NCBI GenBank assembly: GCA_009740415.1
Contig: WOYE01000009.1
Span: 992,001 to 1,056,000, forward strand
DNA length: 64,000 nt
Direction of reading: 5' to 3'
From: Planococcaceae bacterium Storch 2/2-2
Lineage (GTDB): Bacteria > Bacillota > Bacilli > Bacillales_A > Planococcaceae
The notes under the pieces are model-generated. The model was given only the letters and a program-made list of their open reading frames with translations. It searched no databases and had not been told where the DNA came from. Every line of letters begins with the position of its first letter. Position 1 is the first letter of the stretch. Shown here one piece after another: positions 10,189 through 18,213 of the stretch. The translations under genes were made by a program, and so were the position numbers.

Positions 10189-10216
10189 ATTTTATCATAC
10201 CCGCTCGGACACGCAA
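10189..10216 (-). promoter_or_regulatory. Candidate sigma-A promoter of aroQ-papA-efp
   Basis: Minus strand: TTGCGT (10211-10216), 16-nt spacer, TAAAAT (10189-10194), about 25 nt before the aroQ start. It lies between the divergent genes aroQ and yqhQ. Confidence 0.5.
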
Positions 10217-10317
10217 CTCGTTTCGCGCGAGCCATCCGCTTCAATCGTTTTAGTAGTCGTTCTTCGTCACATTCAGTATAATGAAAAGACAATTCTTATG
10301 TAGAGAAGGTGGCAATG

Positions 10318-11307
10318 ATGGCTACAAAACAACAACAATCGTGTCCCGTTTATGGCGGACAAGCACTCGTCGAAGGTGTCATGTTCGGCGGTGCGAAAGA
10401 TACCGTGACTGCGATTCGGCGGACCGATGGCTCGATTCATTACTTTTATGCGAAAAAACAATCGTCTCCGACCGTACAAACGTTAAAAAAAGTACCGTTC
10501 GTTCGCGGTGTCGTCGCACTCGCGGAATCGGCAGTACTCGGCTCTAAACATTTGAACTATTCGAGCGATCGATACGATGTCGATCCGAACGAACCGATCG
10601 TGGAAGAAGAACCGTCGAAACTCGCGATGGTACTCGGCGTCGCAGCAGTGACGATCCTTTCTTTTTTCTTCGGAAAATTCGTCTTCACACTCATCCCCGT
10701 CTTTTTAGCAGAGCTTTTCCAAACGTGGGCACCGAGCAAAACGGCACAAATTTTACTCGAAACCTTTTTTAAATTATCGCTCTTGCTCGGCTACATCGCG
10801 CTCGTTTCGATGACTCCTTTGATCAAACGGGTCTTCCAATACCACGGTGCGGAACATAAAGTAATCAATGCGTATGAAGCGGGCGATGAACTGACGGTAG
10901 ACAATGTGAAAAAAGCATCGCGCCTCCATTACCGATGCGGCAGTAGCTTCATTTTGTTCACAGTGATTGTTGGAATGTTCATTTACTTTTTAGTACCGAC
11001 CGACCCGCTCTGGTTGCGCGTCGTCAACCGTATTTTGCTCATTCCAGTCGTCCTCGGCGTTTCGTTCGAAGTACTTCAATTTACGAACAAATTACGCGAC
11101 ATTCCCGTTTTAAAATACGTCGGTTACCCTGGGTTATGGCTCCAATTGTTAACGACGAAAGAACCGGATGAGCGACAAATCGAAGTAGCGATTCATTCGT
11201 TCAACAAATTGCGCGAGTACGAACAAGTCGGTGTCCAAGCGTTCGATGACGTCCCGATTACGTACGATGAAGCGCTCGAACCGAGTGCACTCGAACCGTC
11301 GAAATAA
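10318..11307 (+). CDS. yqhQ: DUF1385 membrane protein YqhQ
   Basis: Membrane protein of the DUF1385 family, present across Bacillales; function not firmly known. 329 residues. The family signature is clear: YGGQALVEGVMFGG at the start, then RGVVALAES, several hydrophobic segments (about residues 95-155 and 215-250), and the diagnostic central region TPLIKRVFQYHGAEHKVINAYEAG followed by ASRLHYRCGSSFILF and a late PGLWLQLLTTKEPDERQIEVA. There are several near start codons (GTG 10309, ATG 10315, ATG 10318); spacing from GAAGG favours the last two. Divergent from aroQ, followed by a strong terminator, so it is monocistronic. Confidence 0.9.
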   Translation: MATKQQQSCPVYGGQALVEGVMFGGAKDTVTAIRRTDGSIHYFYAKKQSSPTVQTLKKVPFVRGVVALAESAVLGSKHLNYSSDRYDVDPNEPIVEEEPSKLAMVLGVAAVTILSFFFGKFVFTLIPVFLAELFQTWAPSKTAQILLETFFKLSLLLGYIALVSMTPLIKRVFQYHGAEHKVINAYEAGDELTVDNVKKASRLHYRCGSSFILFTVIVGMFIYFLVPTDPLWLRVVNRILLIPVVLGVSFEVLQFTNKLRDIPVLKYVGYPGLWLQLLTTKEPDERQIEVAIHSFNKLREYEQVGVQAFDDVPITYDEALEPSALEPSK

Positions 11308-11316
11308 CTCGCTTTT

Positions 11317-11356
11317 AAAAGAGATTTCCGTTTTTTTACAGGAAATCTCTTTTTTC
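11317..11356 (+). terminator. Intrinsic terminator after yqhQ
   Basis: Arms 11317-11329 and 11341-11353 (GGAAATCTC side) with an 11-nt loop, ending in a run of T. It lies 10 nt after the yqhQ stop. Confidence 0.9.
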
Positions 11357-11358
11357 TA

Positions 11359-11386
11359 TTGAATTTTATGGATATCACGTTATACT
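11359..11386 (+). promoter_or_regulatory. Candidate sigma-A promoter of the CapA-like gene
   Basis: TTGAAT (11359-11364), 16-nt spacer, TATACT (11381-11386), 34 nt before the GTG start of the CapA-like gene and immediately downstream of the yqhQ terminator. Confidence 0.55.
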
Positions 11387-11420
11387 TGATACGATATTTT
11401 GAACGTAGAGGAGCTTATGA

Positions 11421-12593
11421 GTGAAAAAAAGGAAACTGAAGAAACATATTAAAAAAAGATTATTTCTCGCTTTACTATTCATTAACGTGTTCGCTCTCGT
11501 TATGTTATTCGTCTTTTTATCGTCCAAACGAGACACGGTGAGCGAAACGAATGAACCGCCCGTGAAAAAAGTAGCAGCGGAACAGACGGGACAAGAAACG
11601 ACAGAAGAACCGAGCGCTCAAACGATTACCGTCGGAATGATCGGTGATATTTTGTTACACGACGCGATGCTTCACTACGGCAATTACGACTTCGCGTTCG
11701 AAGGTGTGAAAGAGCCCTTGAACGACGTCGACTTTTTAATCGCGAACCAAGAATCGATGCCTGGTGACCGCGCCTTTCCACTCGCAGGCTATCCGAAATT
11801 CAATAGCCCGAAAGCCATTTTGCACAGTTTAAAAAATGTCGGAGTCGATTTGATCGCACTTGCGAACAACCATGCACTCGACCTCGGTGAAGCGCAAATG
11901 ATCGCGACGATCGATAACGTTAAAGAAACAGGACTTCCTTACGTCGGAGCGTATACGTCGTACGACGACCAGTCGACCCTCCGCGTATTCGATGTCGAAG
12001 GAGTCTCGGTCGGTGTACTCGCTTACACGTACGGGACGAACGTGTACAAACAGCAACACCCTGAAGGGAAATCGTACCTCGTCAACATTTTAGACGAAGA
12101 ACGAATCGTCACCGACTTAAAAGAAATGAAAAAAGAAGTCGACCTCGTCGTCTTATCTCTCCACTGGGGCGATGAGTACGTCATGGAACAGAACGAAGGG
12201 CAACGCGAACTCGCGAAAACGTTCGCACGTGCAGGTGCCGATGTCATTTTCGGTCATCACCCGCACGTCTTACAACCGCATGAAACGATCGAAGGCGTAC
12301 CGGTTTTCTACTCGATCGGAAACTTCTATTCTGCCATGCCTTGGGCAGGAACGAACATCGGTGGAATCGCACGGATTACGGCAACGAAAGTGACGACCGG
12401 CGAAACGTCTGTTACGAAAGTAGAAGAGGCCAACTTCTTCCCGACGGGCGTCATCCGTGACGTTCCGATGAACGGACAAGCGAACGCCTTCCGCATTTTA
12501 CCGCTCCGACAGATCGGTGCGCTCGAAGGATACGACGCAACGTTCGTCGAAGATTTGCTCGGCGTTCCGTCGTGGACGGACGCTTCGAATTAA
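11421..12593 (+). CDS. CapA/PgsA-type metallophosphoesterase, membrane-anchored
   Basis: Member of the CapA family (PGA_cap domain), a calcineurin-like phosphoesterase fold known from poly-gamma-glutamate synthesis. 390 residues: a basic N-terminus, one membrane anchor (about residues 14-34), a low-complexity linker, then the domain from about residue 70. Visible motifs are MIGDILLHDAML, LIANQESM, LIALANNHALDLG, VVLSLHWGDEY and VIFGHHPHVLQPHE. The start is GTG at 11421 with GAGGAG 7 nt upstream. No capB/capC or other polyglutamate genes are nearby, so an actual capsule role is not supported; an extracellular phosphoesterase is the safer call. Confidence 0.85.
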   Translation: MKKRKLKKHIKKRLFLALLFINVFALVMLFVFLSSKRDTVSETNEPPVKKVAAEQTGQETTEEPSAQTITVGMIGDILLHDAMLHYGNYDFAFEGVKEPLNDVDFLIANQESMPGDRAFPLAGYPKFNSPKAILHSLKNVGVDLIALANNHALDLGEAQMIATIDNVKETGLPYVGAYTSYDDQSTLRVFDVEGVSVGVLAYTYGTNVYKQQHPEGKSYLVNILDEERIVTDLKEMKKEVDLVVLSLHWGDEYVMEQNEGQRELAKTFARAGADVIFGHHPHVLQPHETIEGVPVFYSIGNFYSAMPWAGTNIGGIARITATKVTTGETSVTKVEEANFFPTGVIRDVPMNGQANAFRILPLRQIGALEGYDATFVEDLLGVPSWTDASN

Positions 12594-12600
12594 CCGATTA

Positions 12601-12653
12601 AAAAACGCACAAGCGGCCCTTTCTAATCGAAAGCGTCTCCCTTGTGCGTTTTT
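12601..12653. terminator. Bidirectional terminator between capA-like gene and lipM
   Basis: 13-nt perfect outer arms (12601-12613 and 12641-12653) with A-run on one side and T-run on the other, and a small inner stem (CTTTC/GAAAG). It serves the convergent capA-like gene and lipM. Confidence 0.9.
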
Positions 12654-12690
12654 CTGTCCGTTCCAAACCGACCGAATACGAGACGACACG

Positions 12691-13527
12691 TTAGCGACGG
12701 AACGTCCATTCGTCGTTCGCATACTTTTCTCGTTCGATGCGACGGACTTCTTCCAACTGCTCTTCAGATAGCTCATACGGCACGAGCTCCATCGCGAGCG
12801 CTTTTTCAAACCCGTCTTTAAAAGCTGGTATGCACTGTTCGACCGTAATCGTTCGATCGGTCAGTTGATCGATGGCGACCGCTCGCTCAGGTAACGAACG
12901 AAGGACACGTTCTTTCAACCGCTCCGATGAAAATTGGAACAACGATGTCAACTGCTCAATGTCCAAATGGAGCAAAATCGCTCCATGTTGCAAAATGACA
13001 CCTTGTTGACGCGTTTGAGCACTGCCTGCAATTTTCTTTCCTTCGACGACGAGTTCATACCAACTCGGTGCATCGAAGCAAACGCCGCTTTTCGGACGGC
13101 GAAGTTCTTCCGCTGCTTCTGATGAGTCCGGTACAGAGAACGACGCATCAAGTCCTAAGTTGCGAAATCCTTCCAATAAACCTCCTGAAATGACGCGGTA
13201 CGCTTCCGTCACCGTCTCTGGCATATCGGGATGATCTTCCGATACGATGACGCTATACGTCAACTCTTGATCGTGCAAGACGCCACGTCCCCCGGTCGGA
13301 CGACGGACGAGACCGATACCTTGCCGCTCAATTTCTTCTAAATTGATGTCGCGTGACACTTTTTGAAAATATCCGACCGACATCGTCGGTGGATTCCATT
13401 CGTAAAAGCGAAGCACCGGTGGAATTTTCCCTTCGCTATGCCAATTCAGCAACGCTTCATCGAGCGCCATATTAAATGATGGGGAACATTTCCCCGAATT
13501 GATAAATGCCCATTCCATTCGTTTCAT
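12691..13527 (-). CDS. lipM: Octanoyl-[GcvH] octanoyltransferase
   Basis: Transfers octanoyl from acyl carrier protein to the GcvH protein at the start of lipoate synthesis in Bacillales. 278 residues of the LplA/LipB/BirA fold. Visible: [40 protein letters not shown], the family motif [19 protein letters not shown], and [26 protein letters not shown], which has the cysteine that is catalytic in LipM and separates it from lipoate ligases. The ATG at 13527 has GGAGTG 7 nt upstream. It is monocistronic and divergent from yqhL, the same neighbour as in Bacillus (yqhM-yqhL). Confidence 0.93.
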   Translation of the reverse strand: MKRMEWAFINSGKCSPSFNMALDEALLNWHSEGKIPPVLRFYEWNPPTMSVGYFQKVSRDINLEEIERQGIGLVRRPTGGRGVLHDQELTYSVIVSEDHPDMPETVTEAYRVISGGLLEGFRNLGLDASFSVPDSSEAAEELRRPKSGVCFDAPSWYELVVEGKKIAGSAQTRQQGVILQHGAILLHLDIEQLTSLFQFSSERLKERVLRSLPERAVAIDQLTDRTITVEQCIPAFKDGFEKALAMELVPYELSEEQLEEVRRIEREKYANDEWTFRR

Positions 13528-13605
13528 GAACGATCACTCCTTTTTCATCGTCCAGTGTACCATATTTTTGCTCGAACACTCGGCGGAACGTTTCCTCATT
13601 TGGCA

Positions 13606-13634
13606 TTGAACTAATACCGATTCACCTTTATAAT
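13606..13634 (+). promoter_or_regulatory. Sigma-A promoter of yqhL
   Basis: TTGAAC (13606-13611), 17-nt spacer, perfect TATAAT (13629-13634), 29 nt before the yqhL start. It lies between divergent lipM and yqhL. Confidence 0.8.
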
Positions 13635-13662
13635 AAAGAAGGATAGAAAGGGGAAAGGCGTT

Positions 13663-14046
13663 TTGAACACACTTTACGTCATCGGCATTTTAATTGCCGT
13701 ACTCATTATTTACTTTATCGTCACATACGTCCGATTAAGTAAAGCGGTTACGAACTTAACCCAAGAGCAATTTATCGAAGGGTATCGTAAAGCGCAATTG
13801 ATCGACGTTCGCGAACCGAAGGAATTTGAAGCGGGTCATATTTTAGGGGCACGTAACATTCCGTATACGCAATTCCGCCAACGTTATCAAGAAATTCGTT
13901 CGGATCAACCGGTTTACTTGTACGATCAAAACACAGGTAAAAGTTCGCGTGCTGCTCTTTTCTTAAAGAAAAAAGGGTACGACCAACTCTTTCAATTAGA
14001 CGGCGGATTTGGTAAATGGACCGGCCGCGTAAAAGCGAAAAAGTAA
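13663..14046 (+). CDS. yqhL: Membrane-anchored rhodanese-like protein YqhL, no active-site Cys
   Basis: Single-domain rhodanese fold anchored by an N-terminal membrane helix (about residues 4-25). Rhodanese marks: LIDVREPKEFEAGHILGARNIPY and LDGGFGKWTGRV at the end. The active-site loop, normally C-x4-R, reads YDQNTGKSSR here, and the whole protein has no cysteine, so it cannot carry out sulfur transfer in the usual way. A binding or regulatory role is more likely. The start is TTG at 13663 (AGGGG about 9 nt upstream), 127 residues. Its own promoter and a terminator make it monocistronic. Confidence 0.88.
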   Translation: MNTLYVIGILIAVLIIYFIVTYVRLSKAVTNLTQEQFIEGYRKAQLIDVREPKEFEAGHILGARNIPYTQFRQRYQEIRSDQPVYLYDQNTGKSSRAALFLKKKGYDQLFQLDGGFGKWTGRVKAKK

Positions 14047-14058
14047 CGTTTTTTCATA

Positions 14059-14094
14059 GACTACCCGCATATGTTGATCCGGGTAGTCTTTTTT
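14059..14094 (+). terminator. Intrinsic terminator after yqhL
   Basis: Arms 14059-14067 (GACTACCCG) and 14080-14088 with a 12-nt loop, then six T. It lies 12 nt after the yqhL stop. Confidence 0.92.
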
Positions 14095-14115
14095 GAAATG
14101 AAAGGAGAATACGCC

Positions 14116-14364
14116 GTGAAAGCTTTTTTCGTCACTGCCATTTTATTGTTTCCTCATACGGTCATCGTGTTAGCGATGGCAGGCTATGCCTTCGCGTACC
14201 TCGGCAATGAACAATACGTTGAAAAAGGGACGAAATGGTACGTTGCACTCATTCCGTTTCATTTCGCACGAGCGAATGGAAAGTGGAGCACGTACGACCG
14301 AGTCGCTCTTTTCTTTTTCGCCTTAGCGATCCTCTTTTTCATGTTACGATTCGTCCTCTTTTAA
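14116..14364 (+). CDS. Small membrane protein of unknown function
   Basis: 82-residue protein, not recognised. It has two or three hydrophobic segments: about residues 3-28 (FFVTAILLFPHTVIVLAMAG), a short one near 42-50, and a C-terminal one (VALFFFALAILFFMLRFVLF), separated by a charged loop with ANGKWSTYDR. The start is GTG at 14116, with AAGGAG 8 nt upstream; a longer in-frame ATG start lies over the ribosome binding site and the preceding terminator. The TAA stop overlaps the stop codon of the convergent DUF218 gene. Coding status is supported by the good ribosome binding site and membrane pattern. Confidence 0.6.
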   Translation: MKAFFVTAILLFPHTVIVLAMAGYAFAYLGNEQYVEKGTKWYVALIPFHFARANGKWSTYDRVALFFFALAILFFMLRFVLF

Positions 14365-14936
14365 TCGACGAGCCACGCTTTCCAAAGCGCTGCGATTTCA
14401 CGCACTGTCGCTTGAAGCCGAATCGCATCGGGCGTTGGGGCTCCAATCATAAGAGGAGACAACCCGACACGTTTTGCATAATAGTGAGAGCGCGCCAAAT
14501 GAAAATCGTTCGTTACGACTCCGAGTCGAGCGTCCGATGGAACGAATGGTGCGCTCTTTTCCATATTTTCTAACGTCGACGTCGACTCCCGCTCTCGAAC
14601 GATTCGCTCATTCGGTACGCCGCGTTCGATTAAATAGAGCGCCATCGCGTCCGCCTCCGCGATCGGTTCATCGCTTCCTTGCCCTCCCGACACGATCCAT
14701 CGGTCGATCGGATACGTTTCGCTATATCGCAACGCTTCATCTAAACGAGCGCGCAACGATTTCGAAAGCGATCCATCGGGACGAACTTGGGCGCCGAGCA
14801 CGAGCAATACGTTCGCCTCGCCGCTTGCCGCACTTTTTTTCTTCTCCAGTTCAATGCGCACGAGTGGAAACAGCGCCACGAAACAGCTACAAGTCAACAA
14901 GCTGAACGCGATCCACTTCTTTTTCATTCGATTCAT
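14361..14936 (-). CDS. YdcF/SanA-like DUF218 protein
   Basis: DUF218 (YdcF/SanA/ElyC) domain, a Rossmann-like fold linked in other bacteria to envelope or S-adenosylmethionine binding, substrate unknown. 191 residues. An N-terminal signal anchor (about residues 5-25, IAFSLLTCSCFVALFPL) puts the domain outside the membrane. Visible motifs: VLLVLGAQVRPDGSLSKSLRAR, WIVSGGQGSDEPIAEADAMALYL, STSTLENM and GVVTNDFHLARSHYYAKRVGL. I take the ATG at 14936 because GGAG lies 8 nt upstream; the ATG 6 nt earlier is too close to it. The stop overlaps that of the convergent small membrane gene. Confidence 0.85.
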   Translation of the reverse strand: MNRMKKKWIAFSLLTCSCFVALFPLVRIELEKKKSAASGEANVLLVLGAQVRPDGSLSKSLRARLDEALRYSETYPIDRWIVSGGQGSDEPIAEADAMALYLIERGVPNERIVRERESTSTLENMEKSAPFVPSDARLGVVTNDFHLARSHYYAKRVGLSPLMIGAPTPDAIRLQATVREIAALWKAWLVD

Positions 14937-15502
14937 CTGCATCGCTCCATTTCATTTTTATCGTTTGACACGTACATTCGATGTCTTTTTCCGTATCCTT
15001 CCTTTTACCCGAACGTATGGACCTTCAAGCGTTCCTCGTTTGTCGCCATTTTAAAAAAGCTATTGACTTCATCTCCACTCCGCGAGAAGATATATCAGTA
15101 ACATAACAGAGACCGAAAAAATAGATCATTCATGCCGCGTACGAGTAAAGGGACCGCTTCCGTTGGATCGCTTACACGTTCCTCTTTCCACAACCGTTGT
15201 TACGTCGTTTTCGTTCCTCGTTGAACCGAACGTCTTTCCTACAAAGCTTGCAACGCCCACCTTGCATTTCACAACGTGTACATGCACCGACGACAATTAC
15301 GATGTTTCGCTCGTGAAATCGTCGCTCTTCATACGGCCCGATGACGTAGGAGACGCTTACACTTTCCCCTGCGAAACTTGTGCTCGAATGCACAAACGGT
15401 CGAACGACTGAAAACGCTTTTCAACATAGGGTTAGAATGGAATATCCTTCTAAAAAATACTTCGTAACGGCTGAATATCAACAGATGCATTATGAAATTT
15501 TA

Positions 15503-15517
15503 AATTGTCTAACAATT
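15503..15517. promoter_or_regulatory. CodY-box-like palindrome upstream of brnQ
   Basis: The 15-mer at 15503-15517 matches 12 of 15 positions of the Bacillus CodY consensus AATTTTCWGAAAATT and sits within a perfect 7-3-7 inverted repeat (15502-15518). It lies 13 nt before the -35 of the brnQ promoter. CodY control of branched-chain amino acid uptake is established in Bacillus; binding here is inferred. Confidence 0.5.
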
Positions 15518-15530
15518 TTAACTTTTCATA

Positions 15531-15559
15531 TTGACACGTCTCACTGAGTACGTCATCAT
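15531..15559 (+). promoter_or_regulatory. Candidate sigma-A promoter of brnQ
   Basis: Perfect TTGACA (15531-15536), 17-nt spacer, then CATCAT (15554-15559, four of six to TATAAT), 34 nt before the brnQ start. Confidence 0.55.
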
Positions 15560-15593
15560 TAATAAATGACGATTCATAGAAGGAGCTTATTAT

Positions 15594-16901
15594 ATGAACA
15601 AAAAAACGATTCTTTTTACCGGGTTCATGTTATTTTCTCTGTTCTTCGGAGCAGGGAACTTAATTTTCCCGCCATTTGTCGGGTATGAGTCAGGCGATGC
15701 ATTCGTCCCTGCGATTACCGGATTCACGATTACAGCAGTTTTATTACCACTCATGGCAGTCGTCGCAACGACGTTGTCGAAAGACGGATTACTTTCCATT
15801 ACAGGACGGGTCGGACCGATTTTCGGTGTCGTTTTCGCCGTTATCTTGTACATGTCGATCGGACCGTTCTTCGCCATCCCACGTGCGGCAAACATCGGTT
15901 ATGAATTCGGCTGGGCACCGATCATCGGTGCGAACGGGTTACAACTATTCATCTTCTCGATTCTTTTCTTCGCTGTGACGTACATCGTCAGTGTACGCCC
16001 TCAGAAAATTGTCGACATCGTCGGTAAATGGTTAACACCTGCATTACTCATTACGCTCGCTTTACTATTCATCCAAGCGGTGCGAAACTTTACGTACGAA
16101 CCGGCACCTGTTGCGGAAGCGTACCAAAGTGCGCCTTTCTTAAAAGGATTCATTGAAGGGTACTTCACACTCGACGCGATCGCAGCACTCGCATTCGGGA
16201 TCGTCGTCGTCGAAACGTTAAAAATGGCAGGTGTTACAGAACGAAAAGACCTCGTTCGTGGCACGTCTTCTGCAGGTGTGATCGCAGCGATCGGACTGAC
16301 TCTCGTTTACTTGGCGATCGGTTGGATCGGACGCGTCATGCCATTTGAAGAAGAACCAGCAAACGGCTCAGACTTGCTCGTTTCTGCATCGATGCAATTG
16401 TTCGGAACGGCAGGACACTATTTATTCGGAATCATCGTCTTGCTCGCTTGTTTAACGACAGTCATCGGACTCATTACAGCATGTAGCCAATTTTTCACAC
16501 GTTTGTACCCACGCGTTTCGTATAACGTGTATGTAATCATCTTCATCGCGATCGGATTTTTCTTCACGAACTTCGGACTCGACGTCTTATTAAGCGTTGC
16601 ACTTCCACTTCTCGTGTTCATTTATCCAGCAGCGATCATGCTCATCATGCTCGCTCTTCTCCAGCCTGCAATCGGCTATAGCCGTAGCATGTACCGTTGG
16701 AGCGTATCGGTCGCTGTCTTATTCGGAATTTATGACGCACTCGGTGCGTTAGAAGTTTCGGTCGACTTTATCAATCCACTCATTTCATGGATTCCATTGT
16801 TTAACCACGGACTCGCTTGGATTACACCTGCTGTCATCGCAGCGATCATCGGTTACATGTTCGACCGAGCTCAAAATAACGTTTCAAAAGAAGTCATTTA
16901 A
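15594..16901 (+). CDS. brnQ: Branched-chain amino acid transporter, LIVCS family
   Basis: Cation-coupled importer of leucine, isoleucine and valine with about 12 membrane helices. 435 residues, the family length. The N-terminal signature TGFMLFSLFFGAGNLIFPPFVG is diagnostic, followed by IGPFFAIPRAANIGYEFG, FIEGYFTLDAIAALAFGIVVV and AGHYLFGIIVLLACLTTVIGL. AAGGAG lies 8 nt before ATG 15594. It is monocistronic between its own promoter and a strong terminator. A CodY-like palindrome upstream suggests repression when branched-chain amino acids are plentiful (inference). Confidence 0.95.
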   Translation: MNKKTILFTGFMLFSLFFGAGNLIFPPFVGYESGDAFVPAITGFTITAVLLPLMAVVATTLSKDGLLSITGRVGPIFGVVFAVILYMSIGPFFAIPRAANIGYEFGWAPIIGANGLQLFIFSILFFAVTYIVSVRPQKIVDIVGKWLTPALLITLALLFIQAVRNFTYEPAPVAEAYQSAPFLKGFIEGYFTLDAIAALAFGIVVVETLKMAGVTERKDLVRGTSSAGVIAAIGLTLVYLAIGWIGRVMPFEEEPANGSDLLVSASMQLFGTAGHYLFGIIVLLACLTTVIGLITACSQFFTRLYPRVSYNVYVIIFIAIGFFFTNFGLDVLLSVALPLLVFIYPAAIMLIMLALLQPAIGYSRSMYRWSVSVAVLFGIYDALGALEVSVDFINPLISWIPLFNHGLAWITPAVIAAIIGYMFDRAQNNVSKEVI

Positions 16902-16926
16902 CGAACACTCGCTTCAAAAACGTTTC

Positions 16927-16964
16927 AAAAAGCCACGAACCTTTTCATCGGTTCGTGGCTTTTT
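16927..16964 (+). terminator. Intrinsic terminator after brnQ
   Basis: Perfect 15-nt arms (16927-16941 and 16950-16964, core GCCACGAACC) with an 8-nt loop and a T-run, 26 nt after the brnQ stop. Confidence 0.93.
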
Positions 16965-17085
16965 CGTCTTCATGACACGTGTCAGTACCTATTCGTGAAG
17001 GAGTCCGCATGATCCGATTACTGCGCTTTCTACGAATAGTCGGCCAATCGAGACGCCCATTTTTCTCAAAGTTGTGATCGAACGT

Positions 17086-17601
17086 TTAAAAGTCACCTTT
17101 CAATCGATCGATTTGATACGAAATGTATTTCGTAATTTCTCCGAGTGAACGTCCCCGCGTCTCCACTCGAATATGTGCCGCTTCTAAATAGTGCGGTCTA
17201 CGATCGTAATAAAGTTGTTCCATCTCTTGTCGAGTCGAACGTTGGACGATCGGTCGATTTTTATCAGTCGCAATGCGGCGCCAAATGTCGTGGAATGTCG
17301 CGTCGAGGAAAAAGACGAGCCCTGACTCGCGCATTAACCGACGATTTTCTTCATTGATCGCGACGCCGCCCCCCGTTGCGACGATGCAGAAGTCATCAGG
17401 AAACTCTCGTAAAAAATCCGTTTCCATTTTACGAAATTCTGCTTCCCCGTACGTCTCAAAAATTTGCGGAATCGTCATCCCCGTCTGCTTACTAATTTCG
17501 ATATCCATATCGTAAAAAGGCATCTTTTTAAAGTTGCTCACTCGTTTACCGATCGCCGTCTTACCGCACCCCATAAATCCAACTAAATACACTTTCTTCA
17601 T
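17086..17601 (-). CDS. aroK: Shikimate kinase
   Basis: Phosphorylates shikimate at the 3-OH with ATP in aromatic amino acid synthesis. 171 residues of the NMP-kinase fold. Walker A GFMGCGKTAIGKR (about residues 8-20), shikimate-binding Asp in FYDMDIEI, Arg in AEFRKMETDFL, the GGG motif in VATGGGVAINEENR and the lid arginine in DKNRPIVQR. The ATG at 17601 overlaps the comGG stop as ATGA, so aroK is read as the last gene of the competence operon. aroK lies near comG in Bacillus too, but direct coupling to comGG links it to competence-controlled transcription unless it has an internal promoter. Confidence 0.94.
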   Translation of the reverse strand: MKKVYLVGFMGCGKTAIGKRVSNFKKMPFYDMDIEISKQTGMTIPQIFETYGEAEFRKMETDFLREFPDDFCIVATGGGVAINEENRRLMRESGLVFFLDATFHDIWRRIATDKNRPIVQRSTRQEMEQLYYDRRPHYLEAAHIRVETRGRSLGEITKYISYQIDRLKGDF

Positions 17602-17786
17602 CGTCTGTCTCTCCGTTCTCTTTGTACTTCTTCGATCTCTTGTCGATACAATTGTTCCATGTCATCATAATACAAGTATAAACTATTATAGAATGAAACA
17701 AAGCTCAAAAGGAAAAGAATTATCGATAATAAGAGAACATACGTGAAAAAGAAGAGCGACCCTCTCTCATTTCGGAGCGATTGCAT
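17598..17786 (-). CDS. comGG: ComGG-like competence minor pseudopilin
   Basis: 62-residue protein in the comGG position. Its N-terminus MQSLRNERGSLFFF leads straight into one long hydrophobic segment (about residues 10-32), then a charged helix rich in Tyr, Glu and Arg. Like other ComGG/GspK-type proteins it lacks the glutamate at position +5 of the prepilin motif. It is much shorter than Bacillus ComGG (about 124 residues), so the assignment rests mainly on position. ATG 17786 has GGAGG 12 nt upstream and lies inside the end of comGF; the stop overlaps the aroK start. Confidence 0.7.
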   Translation of the reverse strand: MQSLRNERGSLFFFTYVLLLSIILFLLSFVSFYNSLYLYYDDMEQLYRQEIEEVQRERRDRR

Positions 17787-18213
17787 AGACGAACGACGCC
17801 TCCTCTCGCTCTCCGTTGGAACGGTACACGGTACAATGGAGGTCCGTCGATGAAACAACATCCCATTGAATCGAATCGACATTCGTTACAAGCGGAACGT
17901 AGCCAGAGCCATCTTTTTGCAAACGAACCGTTCCGTTGACGAGGCGGACGTCGTACGAGCGCCCATCTTTTCTCCAATACAAGCCGTTTCCGTACGCGAC
18001 CGGTCGCTCGATCCATCGGAGCAAAGGAGCGAGCTCGTATTGAAACAATTCGAACTCCATCTCATCGGCCGTTGGAAATTGTCGTTCTACCGTTTGCTTC
18101 CAAATGAAAAATGCCATCAAACTCGTTGCAATGAGGCTGAAGCCGACGACGTAAACGAGCAATTCGACGAACGTCACACCCCGTTCATCGCGCGTGACGG
18201 ACGGTATTTGCAT
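17767..18213 (-). CDS. comGF: Competence pseudopilin ComGF
   Basis: Minor pseudopilin of the DNA-uptake pilus. 148 residues. Type IV prepilin leader ends at ERG, followed by VTFVELLVYVVGFSLIATSL with the +5 glutamate and the hydrophobic helix (about residues 13-33). The C-terminal domain has LRWIERPVAYGNGLYWRKDGRSYDVRLVNGTVRLQK-type beta repeats, as in ComGF. The start overlaps the comGE end by 29 nt, and its own end overlaps comGG. It is cleaved by the prepilin peptidase ComC, which is not in this window. Confidence 0.85.
   Translation of the reverse strand: MQIPSVTRDERGVTFVELLVYVVGFSLIATSLMAFFIWKQTVERQFPTADEMEFELFQYELAPLLRWIERPVAYGNGLYWRKDGRSYDVRLVNGTVRLQKDGSGYVPLVTNVDSIQWDVVSSTDLHCTVYRSNGEREEASFVYAIAPK

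Larger units (their letters stand above)
14937..15593. other. 650-bp region without a supported gene
   Basis: This stretch between the DUF218 gene and brnQ holds the brnQ control region (CodY-like box, promoter) at its right end. The middle holds only one weak candidate, a minus-strand frame at 15172-15393 (73 codons from GTG) with a C-x2-C-x6-C-x2-C pattern but no ribosome binding site. I see no RNA gene, repeat or mobile element. Confidence 0.5.

Noticed and set aside
11421-12593. Capsule (poly-gamma-glutamate) locus from the CapA-like protein
   Set aside because: No capB, capC or capE-like genes are nearby; the CapA family is widespread without capsule.
17598-17882. Longer comGG start 32 residues upstream
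   Set aside because: The added residues lie wholly inside comGF in another frame, are Arg/Ser-rich and would destroy the short prepilin-like leader.
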